A stretch of DNA of 64,000 bases from Spirochaetales bacterium (GCA_024233935.1 JACKOY010000002.1:248001-312000), one strand, 5' to 3'; shown: positions 25,199 through 34,132, counted from the first letter of the stretch. The notes: generated by a model not told the origin, from the letters alone. Numbers and translations are program-made.

Positions 25199-25863
25199 TG
25201 CGATGCGTCTCGGTTCCAGATCGGGTTTTCGCGATCGTCCGGATGCATCTTTTCAGCCGAGTCACGATACATGTGCCAGAAAGATTTATCGATCGCGCCG
25301 GTTGCGTAGTCGGGCTTTTTATCATGATAGAAAGGGCACCACCAGTTCTCAACAATCATGATCATATAGGTCATCCAGCGAAACAGTGCCACGCTGTGGG
25401 GACAGTAAACCGAACAGTTAAAAATCCAGAACGCTTTGCGTTTCATGAGCGGTATACGATTGCCAACCGTAATCTGGTTTGCGTAATCATAGCGATGACT
25501 TTGCTTTGCCGGCAAAAATTCCCGGTAACCTTTCAGGTCTCTGGCGCCGACCAGGCGCAGATGCCAGTAGGTGAGCAGCCCGGCCACAATGACGAAGGGC
25601 AGCAGCAGGACCGGAATATAGATCAGCGGCACACCGATCGCCTGTATCCAGAAAGGCTGATTCCGAAACTGCTCGAACGAAACGCGGGTGCGATGAACCT
25701 CCGGCACGGCGACCGGCGTCGCCCTGCCCTGCCGGGCTGTATGCCTGACGCCCTCCTTCGCGCTGCCGTTTGCTCTCTTTGCGGATCGTGTGCGCCGGCT
25801 CTTCGGTGCGGCTGCGGAGCCGTTGCGGCGGGACCGGGAGGCTTTGTCGTCACTGCTCTTCAT
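25195..25863 (-). CDS. Unknown membrane protein paired with the desaturase
   Basis: 222 residues. The first 50 are basic and rich in Arg, Lys, Ser and Ala, presumably cytoplasmic. One hairpin of two helices at about 72-100 (FWIQAIGVPLIYIPVLLLPFV). The rest has conserved-looking aromatic and Cys residues (FWIFNCSVYCPHSVALFRW, ENWWCPFYHDK, SFWHMYRDS). I do not recognise the family. The ATGA overlap with the desaturase and the His/Cys-rich cytoplasmic part suggest a partner such as an electron carrier or assembly factor, but no haem or Fe-S motif is clear. Confidence 0.7.
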   Translation of the reverse strand: MKSSDDKASRSRRNGSAAAPKSRRTRSAKRANGSAKEGVRHTARQGRATPVAVPEVHRTRVSFEQFRNQPFWIQAIGVPLIYIPVLLLPFVIVAGLLTYWHLRLVGARDLKGYREFLPAKQSHRYDYANQITVGNRIPLMKRKAFWIFNCSVYCPHSVALFRWMTYMIMIVENWWCPFYHDKKPDYATGAIDKSFWHMYRDSAEKMHPDDRENPIWNRDASQ

Positions 25864-25995
25864 AGCCCGTAATTGAAAGCCGGCGCCTGTCGGACCAGAA
25901 TTTTTTTTTCAGATGCCCGTCAATCGGCTTCCGGATTGACGCGCGGGTCCCCGTCCTGCTTCTGGCTCAGCGGATTTGTGGGAGCAGGCAAATAA

Positions 25996-26901
25996 ATGGT
26001 GCAGACATTCAAAACGATCGCGGTATCGGCATGGTTCACTAACCTCATTACTATCGTGATTCTGATCGCGGGGGTGCTGGTGGGCATCGAAACGTACCCG
26101 AATATGGTGGCGGCCTACGGCGGACCGCTGCACGTGCTCGACCAGATCGTACTCTGGATTTTCGTAGTCGAAGTGGTGGTAAAGATGCTGGCCGAGGGAA
26201 ATCGACCCTGGCGCTACTTTCTCGACCCGTGGAACGTTTTTGATTTTTCCATTGTGGCGGCTGCGTTCATGCCCTTCGGAGGCAGTTCGGTCGCGGTTCT
26301 GCGTCTCGCACGTCTGCTGCGGGTGCTCAAGCTCGTTCGTGCCCTGCCGAAGCTACAGGTGCTGGTAACCGCACTCCTGCGCAGCATTCCCTCGATGGGT
26401 TACGTTTCGATTCTGTTGATCATGCTGTTTTATGTGTATGCGGTGGCGGCCGTGCTTTTCTTCGGTCAGAACGATCCGGTGCATTTCAAAGATTTGCCTC
26501 TGGCGATGCTGTCCCTGTTTCGGGCCGTAACTCTGGAAGACTGGACCGATCTGATGTACATCAACATGTACGGCTGCGCGAATTACGGATACGATGGCAA
26601 CCCTGATCTGTGTACAAACTCCTCCGCCCATCCGGTTGGCGGCGCGGTCTTTTTCGTATCGTTTGTATTGATTGGCACCATGATCATTTTGAATCTTTTT
26701 ATCGGTGTTATCATGAACGGCATGGATGAAGCCCGGGCGGAACAACTCGAGGACGAACGGGCCGCCATGATCGGTCACCGTCCGACCGTACACGAAAACG
26801 TTCTTGAGATACAGAAGAAGATGAACGAACTTTCCGAACTGGTAAACGCGGTCGAAAAGCTTTCGCTGCACAATGGACATCCAAAGGAGCGGGCGAACTG
26901 A
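25996..26901 (+). CDS. Single-domain voltage-gated cation channel (NaChBac-like)
   Basis: 301 residues with six helices and a pore loop. S4 at about 99-120 carries Arg at three-residue steps (LRLARLLRVLKLVR). The pore has TLEDW at 179-183, against TLESW in NaChBac. A 20-residue Cys-containing loop follows (CANYGYDG...LCTNS), then S6 (LIGTMIILNLFIGVIMNGMDEA) with the usual Asn. The C-terminus (about 255-295) is a heptad coiled coil, as in tetrameric bacterial sodium channels. The extra acidic residue in the filter could favour Ca2+; this is inference. Monocistronic. Confidence 0.92.
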   Translation: MVQTFKTIAVSAWFTNLITIVILIAGVLVGIETYPNMVAAYGGPLHVLDQIVLWIFVVEVVVKMLAEGNRPWRYFLDPWNVFDFSIVAAAFMPFGGSSVAVLRLARLLRVLKLVRALPKLQVLVTALLRSIPSMGYVSILLIMLFYVYAVAAVLFFGQNDPVHFKDLPLAMLSLFRAVTLEDWTDLMYINMYGCANYGYDGNPDLCTNSSAHPVGGAVFFVSFVLIGTMIILNLFIGVIMNGMDEARAEQLEDERAAMIGHRPTVHENVLEIQKKMNELSELVNAVEKLSLHNGHPKERAN

Positions 26902-27042
26902 AAGCCATGCTCCGCGGCGTCGGGTGACGGCGCCCGTGCTTCTTTTTCGACCGCGCTGCCGAAGCGAGCTCTCGGGGGTTCAGAGCAGCGCATCCGCCGA
27001 AAGCAAACACAGCTTCGAAAAGCCAGTCTCTGCCCGAATTCG

Positions 27043-27516
27043 TCAGGCGTGCGGAGTCACGTTACCGGTCAGAATGACCGGCGTTCCGAAAATGCGACGG
27101 TAAACCGGCGCGCGTCCCGCGAACTGCAGACGCATGCCGGGCCAAACGATAGCGGCCAGGCCCGGTAGCGGGCAGGTAAACTCTATATCATCGATAATAT
27201 CGCAGCCGTAGGGTTGCTCCCGAAGTATATGTCGATGGCGCCAGGTTTTCAAAAACCACGGCAGCACCCGCCCCTCATCTACGAAGCCGATTTCGTCCGG
27301 GCGGTTGATCTCTTCGGTGATGAGGCTGACCCAGCGCATCATCACTCCGGGCAGGCCCATGCGCAGGTGAACTTCGTCGCCAACCTGCGAACCATCGAAA
27401 CGGAGGACCTCGAAGCGCATGCCGCCCGGCTTCAGGGCTTCAAATAGTTCGCGGTCGAAGCGCGCCAGCGTAGCGCGCGCCGAACTGGCCACAGGAGTTT
27501 CGATTCGGATTTTCAT
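27043..27516 (-). CDS. SRPBCC-fold (START-like) protein
   Basis: 157 residues from the ATG at 27516 (MKIRIETPV). Pattern of the cell-division-inhibitor-like SRPBCC group: N-terminal V-x-x-FDRELFEALKPGG, central GDEVHLRM, FVDEGRVLPWFLKTWRHRHIL and C-terminal FAGRAPVYRRIFG. These proteins hold hydrophobic ligands in a helix-grip fold; the ligand is unknown. The frame extends 105 codons upstream over the SDR remnant without coding character. Confidence 0.82.
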   Translation of the reverse strand: MKIRIETPVASSARATLARFDRELFEALKPGGMRFEVLRFDGSQVGDEVHLRMGLPGVMMRWVSLITEEINRPDEIGFVDEGRVLPWFLKTWRHRHILREQPYGCDIIDDIEFTCPLPGLAAIVWPGMRLQFAGRAPVYRRIFGTPVILTGNVTPHA

Positions 27517-27700
27517 TGCAGGGCTCTTGAGCAATCTATACGCCGGAAGAGTCGCTGACGAGCAGGCGGTAACTTTTTCTTTGTTTGCTGCTCGTGTCGC
27601 ACCTTGTACATTCATGAGAAGAGTGTTTGCATTGTGGGCGTTGTGCGAATCGCTTCCATTACTCATGACAATGAACGATAGCGTGACCGAATCGAGCCCC

Positions 27701-27949
27701 AAGAAGCTGGCGCCGGCCATTCGCGTGAATGTCATCGCTCCTTCCCTGACCAGGACTAAACTGACCGCTCGACTGACCGGTACAGCAGAAGCGGTCCAGC
27801 GTGGCGGGGAACGACACCCGCTGCAACGCATCGGGGAGCCCGAGGACGCCGGTCGTATGGCGGCCTACCTTCTCGGTGACGATGCCGGTTGGATTACCGG
27901 ACAAACAATCGGCATCGACGGCGGGCTGGGCACGCTACAGACTTCCTGA
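27701..27949 (+). pseudogene. Remnant of a short-chain dehydrogenase (C-terminal third)
   Basis: 83 codons match the end of classical SDRs: IRVNVIAPSLTRTKL, RIGEPEDAGRMAAYLLGDDAGWITGQ and IGIDGGLGTL. The Rossmann N-terminus (TGxxxGxG) and catalytic Tyr-x3-Lys are missing, and the sequence upstream, though open in frame to 27419, is the antisense of the SRPBCC gene. A deletion or rearrangement has removed the first two thirds. It ends 69 bases before the next lipoprotein gene. Confidence 0.8.
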
Positions 27950-28017
27950 AAGACATTGTTTCGATTGCTCTAAAACGCTGGACGTATGCGAAGCAACAGA
28001 TTCTGGATCAGAGTCGA

Positions 28018-28653
28018 ATGAATTCTTGCTTCCGATCTGTTGCTGCGACACTGATGCTCCTTTTGGGCCCGGCCTGTCTTTCGTTTCGTCCGGACGACGC
28101 CCTTCGACCGAATGACGGTGTACCGCGCAGTGAACGAGTCACGGTCAGTTATCTTTTTTCCGCCGATAACTTCTCGAATGGCAGTCAGGCCAGCTACCCG
28201 ACCGAGTTGCTTCAGGAAGGTTTTGTTGATGGCATGTTTCGCAGCGGACTGTTCCGACAACCGCAGCAGATCCAGATTTACAGTTTCGGCCAGCGGCCGA
28301 ATAGCGACTACCTGCTTATCGCGGCCGTTTCTCGTCGCGAAACATTCAATCTTTTTTCAGGTTGTCTGGGGCTTTTGACCATCACTGTGTGGCCCACCAT
28401 TTATGAGACAACTTTGGAAGTATCGATCGGATTTGTCGATCGTTCGGGGCGTCCGGCCGCAAACATCACGCGCCAGGAAACCGTGGAACGCTATCAGCAA
28501 TTGTTTTTGATGCCCGTCAGCGTTTTTGCGTATCAATCAACAGTCGAAAGCCAGGTTGTCTCGGATCTGACCTTGAGCATCTTACAGGAAGCCGAAAAGC
28601 GCGGCCTTTTGAGCCCGCAGCCCGAAACGGGACCCGTCGCGGTCGCTGAGTGA
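28018..28653 (+). CDS. Lipoprotein of unknown function
   Basis: 211 residues from the ATG at 28018. Hydrophobic leader with lipobox LLGPAC (Cys20). The mature part looks like a small alpha/beta domain: VTVSYLFSADNF, YPTELLQEGFVDGM, a Ser/Gly-rich hydrophobic hairpin (LFSGCLGLLTITVWPTIYETTLEVSIGF, split by turns) and a long C-terminal helix. Resembles the many paralogous Leptospira lipoproteins, but no named family. Follows the SDR remnant. Confidence 0.65.
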   Translation: MNSCFRSVAATLMLLLGPACLSFRPDDALRPNDGVPRSERVTVSYLFSADNFSNGSQASYPTELLQEGFVDGMFRSGLFRQPQQIQIYSFGQRPNSDYLLIAAVSRRETFNLFSGCLGLLTITVWPTIYETTLEVSIGFVDRSGRPAANITRQETVERYQQLFLMPVSVFAYQSTVESQVVSDLTLSILQEAEKRGLLSPQPETGPVAVAE

Positions 28654-28692
28654 TTCACACGCCACTCCCGGCCGCGTGGGACACAAACGTCG

Positions 28693-29124
28693 TTACAGAC
28701 AACCCCGGGCGCGCTCTTCCCCGGCCTGTTCGTCGCGCCAGGCATCTTGCGAAAGCACCCGATCGGTGTAGCGGATTACGGTGCCACGGGCGTGCCAGCG
28801 GGCCCGGTTGTAGACGAAAGTCAAGACCGCATATCCTTCCAGGTCAAAGACGTAGTTGATCACCTCGTGACCACCCATGTCCCGCGCCTTTCGGTACAAG
28901 GCGCTGCGACCGTTGCCGCCCAGTTGCACCAGTCCCAGAATCGTTTCTATTTCGCCTTCCGCTTCGACGGTGCCCAGCACTTCGAAATCCCCCGAAGTAA
29001 ACTGATAGCTGGTCGTATTCTCGGCGGGGCCCGGGACCTGAACATCGGTCAAAAGACAGGCCTGCATGGCCGCGGTGCACAAAATCAGGGCGATGGCGGT
29101 GTTGATCGGTCGGTGCTGCTTCAC
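28693..29124 (-). CDS. Small lipoprotein (TRL-like)
   Basis: 143 residues. Leader with lipobox AMQAC (Cys23). The mature domain has the order T-x-x-Y-Q-F-x-x-GDFEVLGTVEAEGE, a long helix LYRKARDMGGHEVINYVFD, then two strands; this is the pattern of TRL-like/DUF small lipoproteins that begin with a -GxV-x-G-x-A- strand. Function unknown. Divergent from the CULT protein gene, which begins 132 bases away. Confidence 0.7.
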   Translation of the reverse strand: MKQHRPINTAIALILCTAAMQACLLTDVQVPGPAENTTSYQFTSGDFEVLGTVEAEGEIETILGLVQLGGNGRSALYRKARDMGGHEVINYVFDLEGYAVLTFVYNRARWHARGTVIRYTDRVLSQDAWRDEQAGEERARGCL

Positions 29125-29256
29125 TACGCCTGGAGTATCTGCCCACTGCTCCCGGCATCCATCATTTTTTCTGACTGGATTTCGTACGTTGCGATTTTTT
29201 TGCCAACTTCTGCATTTGCCCTTGCATCAAAGTGCGAGCGATGGCACTCGTGGGCC

Positions 29257-29694
29257 ATGCAGGGGCAGTTTCAGCCGCGCCGCCGACTCGTGATCGTGCG
29301 TTTGTTTGAAGGGCCGGTGCTTCCGCGACCGGGCACGCGCCATCGCACACGGGACGAAACCTGGAGTCGCGACCGGGAGGGTGTCGATGAAGTTGTGGTC
29401 TGCTCCAGTTGCCACAACATCCTTACTTCGGTGGAAGAACGCATCGCGATCAACCAGGCCCACATCCATACCTGCCGCAATCCGCATGGGCTGGTCTTTC
29501 AGATTGGCTGCTACGCCCGGGCGCCGGGTTGTCAGAGCAACGGAATCCCCACCGCCGAGTTTTCCTGGTTTCCACCGTATCGCTGGCAGGTGGCGGTATG
29601 CAGCGGTTGTCGTCAGCACCTGGGCTGGCATTTTACCGGTGACGGTTTTTTCTACGGCTTGATCACGCGCCGTATTCAAGTCTGCAGCGGTTGA
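29257..29694 (+). CDS. Stand-alone CULT-domain (cereblon-type) protein
   Basis: 145 residues from the ATG at 29257, no convincing signal peptide from this start. The whole protein is one beta-tent domain as in the thalimide-binding region of cereblon. Zinc cysteines C49-x2-C52 and C115-x2-C118. Aromatic cage W104, W110 and W124, in FSWFPPYRW and LGWHF; the spacing 6 and 14 equals that of human W380/W386/W400, and W110 to C115 equals W386 to C391. The ligand in bacteria is not established; CULT domains bind cyclic imides. The frame is open further upstream, so the start is uncertain. Followed by ggt. Confidence 0.88.
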   Translation: MQGQFQPRRRLVIVRLFEGPVLPRPGTRHRTRDETWSRDREGVDEVVVCSSCHNILTSVEERIAINQAHIHTCRNPHGLVFQIGCYARAPGCQSNGIPTAEFSWFPPYRWQVAVCSGCRQHLGWHFTGDGFFYGLITRRIQVCSG

Positions 29695-29755
29695 ACCCGC
29701 AGTCCCGCCCACGAACGCACTTGCGCCTGGAGCCGACCGCGCCACGATCGTCCCG

Positions 29756-31537
29756 ATGAATCTGACTTCTTCCGTTGCGCGCCGCATTCGTTTCCTCGCC
29801 CTGGCGATGCTGGTGCTCGTCGGTTGTCGTCCGGCCACTCTCGAACTGGACGGGCGCGCCTACCCGCTTTTCGACCTCTACAGTCCTGAGGGTTCTCCCG
29901 ATCGCTACCACGCCAGTGCGCGGGGCTTTATGATCGCGACCGACGCTCCCGAGGCCTCCCGGGCCGGAGCGGCCATGTATGCCGCCGGTGGAAATATTGT
30001 GGATGCGGCAGTCGCTGTGAGTTTTGCGATTTCGGTTGTGCGACCCCAGTCCACCGGTCTCGGCGGCGGTGGCTTCCTGCTTTTGCACCTGGGCGACGAA
30101 AATCAGACCCTGGCCTTCGACTTTCGCGAGCGCGCTCCGCTGGCAGCAACGCGGGATCTGTACCAGGATCGCAGCGGCAACGTGGACGCACGCTCGTCTT
30201 TGTTTGGTTCGCGCGCGGTCGCGGTTCCAGGCACCGTTGCCGGTCTGGTGGAATTGCACGAGCGTTTCGGGTCCTTACCGTTGGATGTGGTGCTCGAACC
30301 GGCACGCAAACTCGCCGCCGAAGGCTTTCCTATGTACGCCGACCTGGCGGGAGCGATAGCGCAGGCCGAAGATGACATGGACACCGGCATGCGCGCCGTC
30401 TTTTTGCCCGACGGTCGTCCGCCGGAAGTGGGCGAACAATTTCTGCAACCGGACCTTGCGCTCACCATCGAACGCATAGCACGGGCCGGTCGGGACGGCT
30501 TTTACGAGGGCCCTGTGGCTCAGGCACTCCTGGATTACATGGCCGCCACCGGTGGCCTCATAACCCGGGCTGACCTGGACGAGTACGAAGTGCGCAGCGG
30601 CCCGGCCCTCGTGGGTGATTACAACGGCTATCGCATTGCGACCATGCCGCCTCCTTCCTCGGGCGTTTTTATTCTCAATATGCTGGCGATGCTTGCGCGC
30701 ACCAATCCGCGTGAAACCTACGCCCGTGACAAAGCCGAGTACTATCATATGCTCATTGAAGTGTTTCGGCGCGGCTATCAGGATCGTGCTCGTTATGGCG
30801 GTGACCCGCTTTTTGTTGACGTTCCGGTGGAACACCTGCTCTCGAATGAATACATAAGCGGTCGCCTGGCCGCGATCGATCATCGGCACGCCACGCCCAG
30901 TGAAAGCCTGGATGGCGTGGGGGCCGTTGCCGTAGAATCTCGCGAAACAACTCACTTTTCGATTCTGGATCGAAACGGAAACGCGATCGCCTCCACGCAA
31001 TCTGTGAATTACCGGCTGGGCGCGCGGGTTATGATTCCGGGCACGGGTGTTGTTCTAAACGACACTATGGATGATTTCAGCGCCGCTCCGGGGGTGCCAA
31101 ATGTCTATGGTCTGGTTGGCGGAGAAGCCAACGCGATCGCCGGCGGCAAGACCCCGCTCAGTTCCATGTCGCCGACCATCGTGTTTGAGCGCGAAAATCC
31201 GCGCCAGGTGCGTATGGTTTTGGGTGCACCGGGTGGTTCCCGAATCATTACCAGCATCATCGAAACCATCATAAACGACATCGAAATGGACATGCACGCC
31301 TATGCCAGTGTTGCCCGCGCCAGATTGCATCATCAGTACCTGCCCGATCGGGTCTTTTTTGAACGGGGGGCCATGGGTCCCGGCGTTCGGGCCTTGCTGG
31401 AAGAACGCGGCCATCGTCTCGAGCTGGTTCCGGTGATTGGAGCAAAAGTCTTTTTGGTCCGGCGGGATGGAGAGCGCCTCATTGGAGCTTCGGATCCCCG
31501 CGGAGACGGCCAGCCCCTGGGTGGCGACCTGCCATGA
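29756..31537 (+). CDS. ggt: Gamma-glutamyltransferase, lipid-anchored precursor
   Basis: 593 residues. Leader with lipobox VLVGC (Cys24), so probably a periplasmic lipoprotein. N-terminal nucleophile family: A-AGGNIVDAAVAV, STGLGGGGFLL and the autocleavage site ESRE-TTHFS, which makes T398 the nucleophile. PLSSMSPT and GAPGGSRI in the small subunit bind the gamma-glutamyl group. Cleaves glutathione or other gamma-glutamyl peptides. It lies just before gshA and the ATP-grasp gene, which suggests that turnover and synthesis are run together. Confidence 0.93.
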   Translation: MNLTSSVARRIRFLALAMLVLVGCRPATLELDGRAYPLFDLYSPEGSPDRYHASARGFMIATDAPEASRAGAAMYAAGGNIVDAAVAVSFAISVVRPQSTGLGGGGFLLLHLGDENQTLAFDFRERAPLAATRDLYQDRSGNVDARSSLFGSRAVAVPGTVAGLVELHERFGSLPLDVVLEPARKLAAEGFPMYADLAGAIAQAEDDMDTGMRAVFLPDGRPPEVGEQFLQPDLALTIERIARAGRDGFYEGPVAQALLDYMAATGGLITRADLDEYEVRSGPALVGDYNGYRIATMPPPSSGVFILNMLAMLARTNPRETYARDKAEYYHMLIEVFRRGYQDRARYGGDPLFVDVPVEHLLSNEYISGRLAAIDHRHATPSESLDGVGAVAVESRETTHFSILDRNGNAIASTQSVNYRLGARVMIPGTGVVLNDTMDDFSAAPGVPNVYGLVGGEANAIAGGKTPLSSMSPTIVFERENPRQVRMVLGAPGGSRIITSIIETIINDIEMDMHAYASVARARLHHQYLPDRVFFERGAMGPGVRALLEERGHRLELVPVIGAKVFLVRRDGERLIGASDPRGDGQPLGGDLP

Positions 31538-31598
31538 TGTGCTTGGCACTTCGGGGTGCGATTGGTTCCTTGTAACGATCGCACCGATCGCCGGTCCA

Positions 31599-33125
31599 AT
31601 GATTGTGAGCCAACTGATTCGCGTTTTAAAAGAAGAAGATGCCCGCCTGTTGGTAGCCGGAAGCAAACACGGACTGGAACGAGAATGCCTGCGCATCAAT
31701 GAGCAGGGTCAACTTTCCGAACGACCCCATCCGGCCGGGCTCGGAAGCAGCCTGACGCATCCTTACATTACGACCGACTTCAGCGAATCGCAACTGGAGT
31801 ACACTACAGCTCCACACCGGACCTTTACAGGCGCCCTGCGTGAACTGGAACAGCTGCAGGCTTACACCTGTCGCAAGTTAGAAGGAGAATTGCTCTGGCC
31901 GCTTTCGATGCCGGCGCGCCTGCCTCCCGAAGACCAAATACCAATCGCGCACTACGGAACTTCCGAGGCCGGCATGAAACGCACCATCTATCGACGTGGG
32001 CTGGCCCACCGCTACGGCCGCCGGATGCAGACTATCTCCGGAGTGCACTACAACGTTTCCTTTGGACAGAGTTTGTGGAAATTCCTGCACGCTCTTGACT
32101 ACAAAAAGAACGGTTCTCCCTCCGCTCTGCGCCGCTTTGTTTCCGAGCGCTACTTTGCCATCGCGCGCAACTTCATGCGGCACGCCTACGTCCTGCCGTA
32201 CCTCTTCGGAAGCTCGCCGGTGGTCGATCGAAGTTTCGTGGGCAAAAAAACCCATCGGCGGCTACGAAGCCTGGGGTCAGAGACCCTATATGCACGGCAC
32301 GCCACCTCTCTGCGCCTGAGCGATGTCGGCTATACAAATGTCCGGCAGCGTCAGATTCAGATCTCCTACGACGGCCTGGAACCCTACCTGACGACAATGC
32401 GTGAAGCGCTCACCACTCCCGAACCCGATTACAGCCGCTGGTCGGCCAGCCGCGGCGAGCAGTTAAACGACTGCCAGCTCCAGATCGAAAACGAGCATTA
32501 TGGTGTGATTCGCCCCAAGCAAATCCCGCGCAGCGGAGAGCGACCGATCACGGCCCTGGAAAAACACGGCGTACTCTACCTCGAAGTACGCGCCCTTGAC
32601 CTGGATCCTTTCGTGGCGACCGGCATCGGGCCCGATCGATTGGCTTTCGTTCAGATGCTTCTGGCCCATTGTTTGCTCTCGGAAAGCCCGGCCCTTACAG
32701 CCCGCGAAGTCCGCGAAATCAAGGCCCGTCAGCGCCGGGTGGTCTGGTCCGGACGCAGCCCGCGTCTGAAACTGCCGGCCGGAGGCAGCATGCTTCCTTT
32801 TCGCGACCTTGCCCGCGCGCTCTGCGAAGAACTCGAACCGGTTGCGGGACTTCTGGATAGCGCAACCCGGAGTACTCTGTTCAGCGAATGTCTGGAAAAC
32901 GAACGAAGTATCATTAACGATGCGAACCTGACTCCGTCGGCCCGCATTCTCACCGAGCTCAAGGACCGCAATCTGGACTACACAGAATATGGCCTCGAGA
33001 AGGCCCGGCGCTATCGCGAGTTTTTTTGTGGCTCCGCCATACCGCCGTCCTTCGAACGCAAACTGGACCTGGCAACCCGCCGATCGATTCAAAAACAGCG
33101 CTCCCTGGAAGGCGCCGCCGTATGA
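31599..33125 (+). CDS. gshA: Glutamate-cysteine ligase, gammaproteobacterial GshA type
   Basis: 508 residues (E. coli GshA has 518). Motifs: GLERECLRIN (Mg/ATP site), TTDFSESQLEYTT, the central SGVHYNVSF and YLEVRALDLDPF. All belong to the GshA/GshF N-terminal family, not the plant or cyanobacterial types. Joins glutamate and cysteine, the first step of glutathione synthesis. I chose the ATG at 31599, 61 bases after ggt; the frame is open further upstream inside ggt. Its stop overlaps the next start by four bases. Confidence 0.93.
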   Translation: MIVSQLIRVLKEEDARLLVAGSKHGLERECLRINEQGQLSERPHPAGLGSSLTHPYITTDFSESQLEYTTAPHRTFTGALRELEQLQAYTCRKLEGELLWPLSMPARLPPEDQIPIAHYGTSEAGMKRTIYRRGLAHRYGRRMQTISGVHYNVSFGQSLWKFLHALDYKKNGSPSALRRFVSERYFAIARNFMRHAYVLPYLFGSSPVVDRSFVGKKTHRRLRSLGSETLYARHATSLRLSDVGYTNVRQRQIQISYDGLEPYLTTMREALTTPEPDYSRWSASRGEQLNDCQLQIENEHYGVIRPKQIPRSGERPITALEKHGVLYLEVRALDLDPFVATGIGPDRLAFVQMLLAHCLLSESPALTAREVREIKARQRRVVWSGRSPRLKLPAGGSMLPFRDLARALCEELEPVAGLLDSATRSTLFSECLENERSIINDANLTPSARILTELKDRNLDYTEYGLEKARRYREFFCGSAIPPSFERKLDLATRRSIQKQRSLEGAAV

Positions 33126-34132
33126 GCGCCCCACGCGGCTTTGCCACACCCGGCTTTGAAGACCTGGAAATCTCCACCCAGCTGTTGATCGCCGATGCGC
33201 AGGCGCGGGACATTGCGATCGAGGTGCTCGATCGTCCGGGACACTTCCTGCGACTCAGGAAAAATGATCGCGTTGAATACGTGAAGCAGGCTTCCAAAAC
33301 GCGGCTGGATTCCTACGTAAGCTTTCTCATGATGGAAGACAAATGGGTCAGCAAGATCCTTTTGCGCGAAAAAGGATTATCGGTACCCACGGCCGAACAA
33401 TTTCACGATGTTGAGACTGCCAGAGCCGCCTACTCGCGAATTCAAGATCGGCCCACAGTTTTAAAACCGGTCTTCACGAATTTTGGGGTCGGAATCACCA
33501 TGTTTGCTTCGGCGTTTTCAAAAACCGATTACAATGCTGCCCTCGATACGGCCTTCGCTGAAGGGCCCGCGGTTCTGGTCGAAGAGCTGGTGTCCGGCGA
33601 AGAGTACCGTTTTCTGGTTCTTGGAGACCAATGCGTTGCCGTATGCAATCGGGTGCCGGCCAACGTAATCGGCGATGGCAACAGGACGATCGCGCAACTC
33701 GTGACAGAGAAAAACCAGGACCCCCGACGAGGACAGGGACACCGCACACCCCTGGAAAAGATTCAACTGGGTTCGGTCGAGCTTTCTTACCTGAATACGC
33801 AGGGACTGAATCCTGATTCGATTCCCGATCGAAACAAGACCGTCTATTTACGTAAGAATTCCAATATCAGCACCGGCGGCGACTCGCATGACGTAACCGA
33901 TTTGTTCGGGGACGATTATCGTGAGATTGCTGTGCGTGCGACGAAGGCCGTGGGCGCCGCGATCTGCGGGGTGGACATCATCGTGCCCGATCCGAAAATG
34001 CCTGCCGGGACGTCGGGCGCCTATTCGATTCTCGAACTGAACTTCAATCCGGTGCTCTATATTCACAACTTTCCATATCTCGGAAAAAATCGGGATGTGG
34101 GCAATCGCCTGCTCGACCTACTTGGCTTCTAG
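33122..34132 (+). CDS. ATP-grasp ligase like the C-terminal half of GshF (probable glutathione synthetase)
   Basis: 336 residues. ATP-grasp core: LLREKGLSVPTAEQF, TVLKPVFTNFGVGI, VLVEELVSGEEYRFLVLGD, ICGVDIIVP and ILELNFNPVLYIHNFP. The phrase RVPANVIGDGNRTI is typical of GshF and cyanophycin-synthetase-like ATP-grasp domains rather than of E. coli GshB. Start ATG overlaps the gshA stop (ATGA), so translation is coupled. Most likely adds glycine to gamma-glutamylcysteine. In effect a GshF split into two genes; a different acceptor amino acid cannot be excluded. Confidence 0.88.
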   Translation: MSAPRGFATPGFEDLEISTQLLIADAQARDIAIEVLDRPGHFLRLRKNDRVEYVKQASKTRLDSYVSFLMMEDKWVSKILLREKGLSVPTAEQFHDVETARAAYSRIQDRPTVLKPVFTNFGVGITMFASAFSKTDYNAALDTAFAEGPAVLVEELVSGEEYRFLVLGDQCVAVCNRVPANVIGDGNRTIAQLVTEKNQDPRRGQGHRTPLEKIQLGSVELSYLNTQGLNPDSIPDRNKTVYLRKNSNISTGGDSHDVTDLFGDDYREIAVRATKAVGAAICGVDIIVPDPKMPAGTSGAYSILELNFNPVLYIHNFPYLGKNRDVGNRLLDLLGF

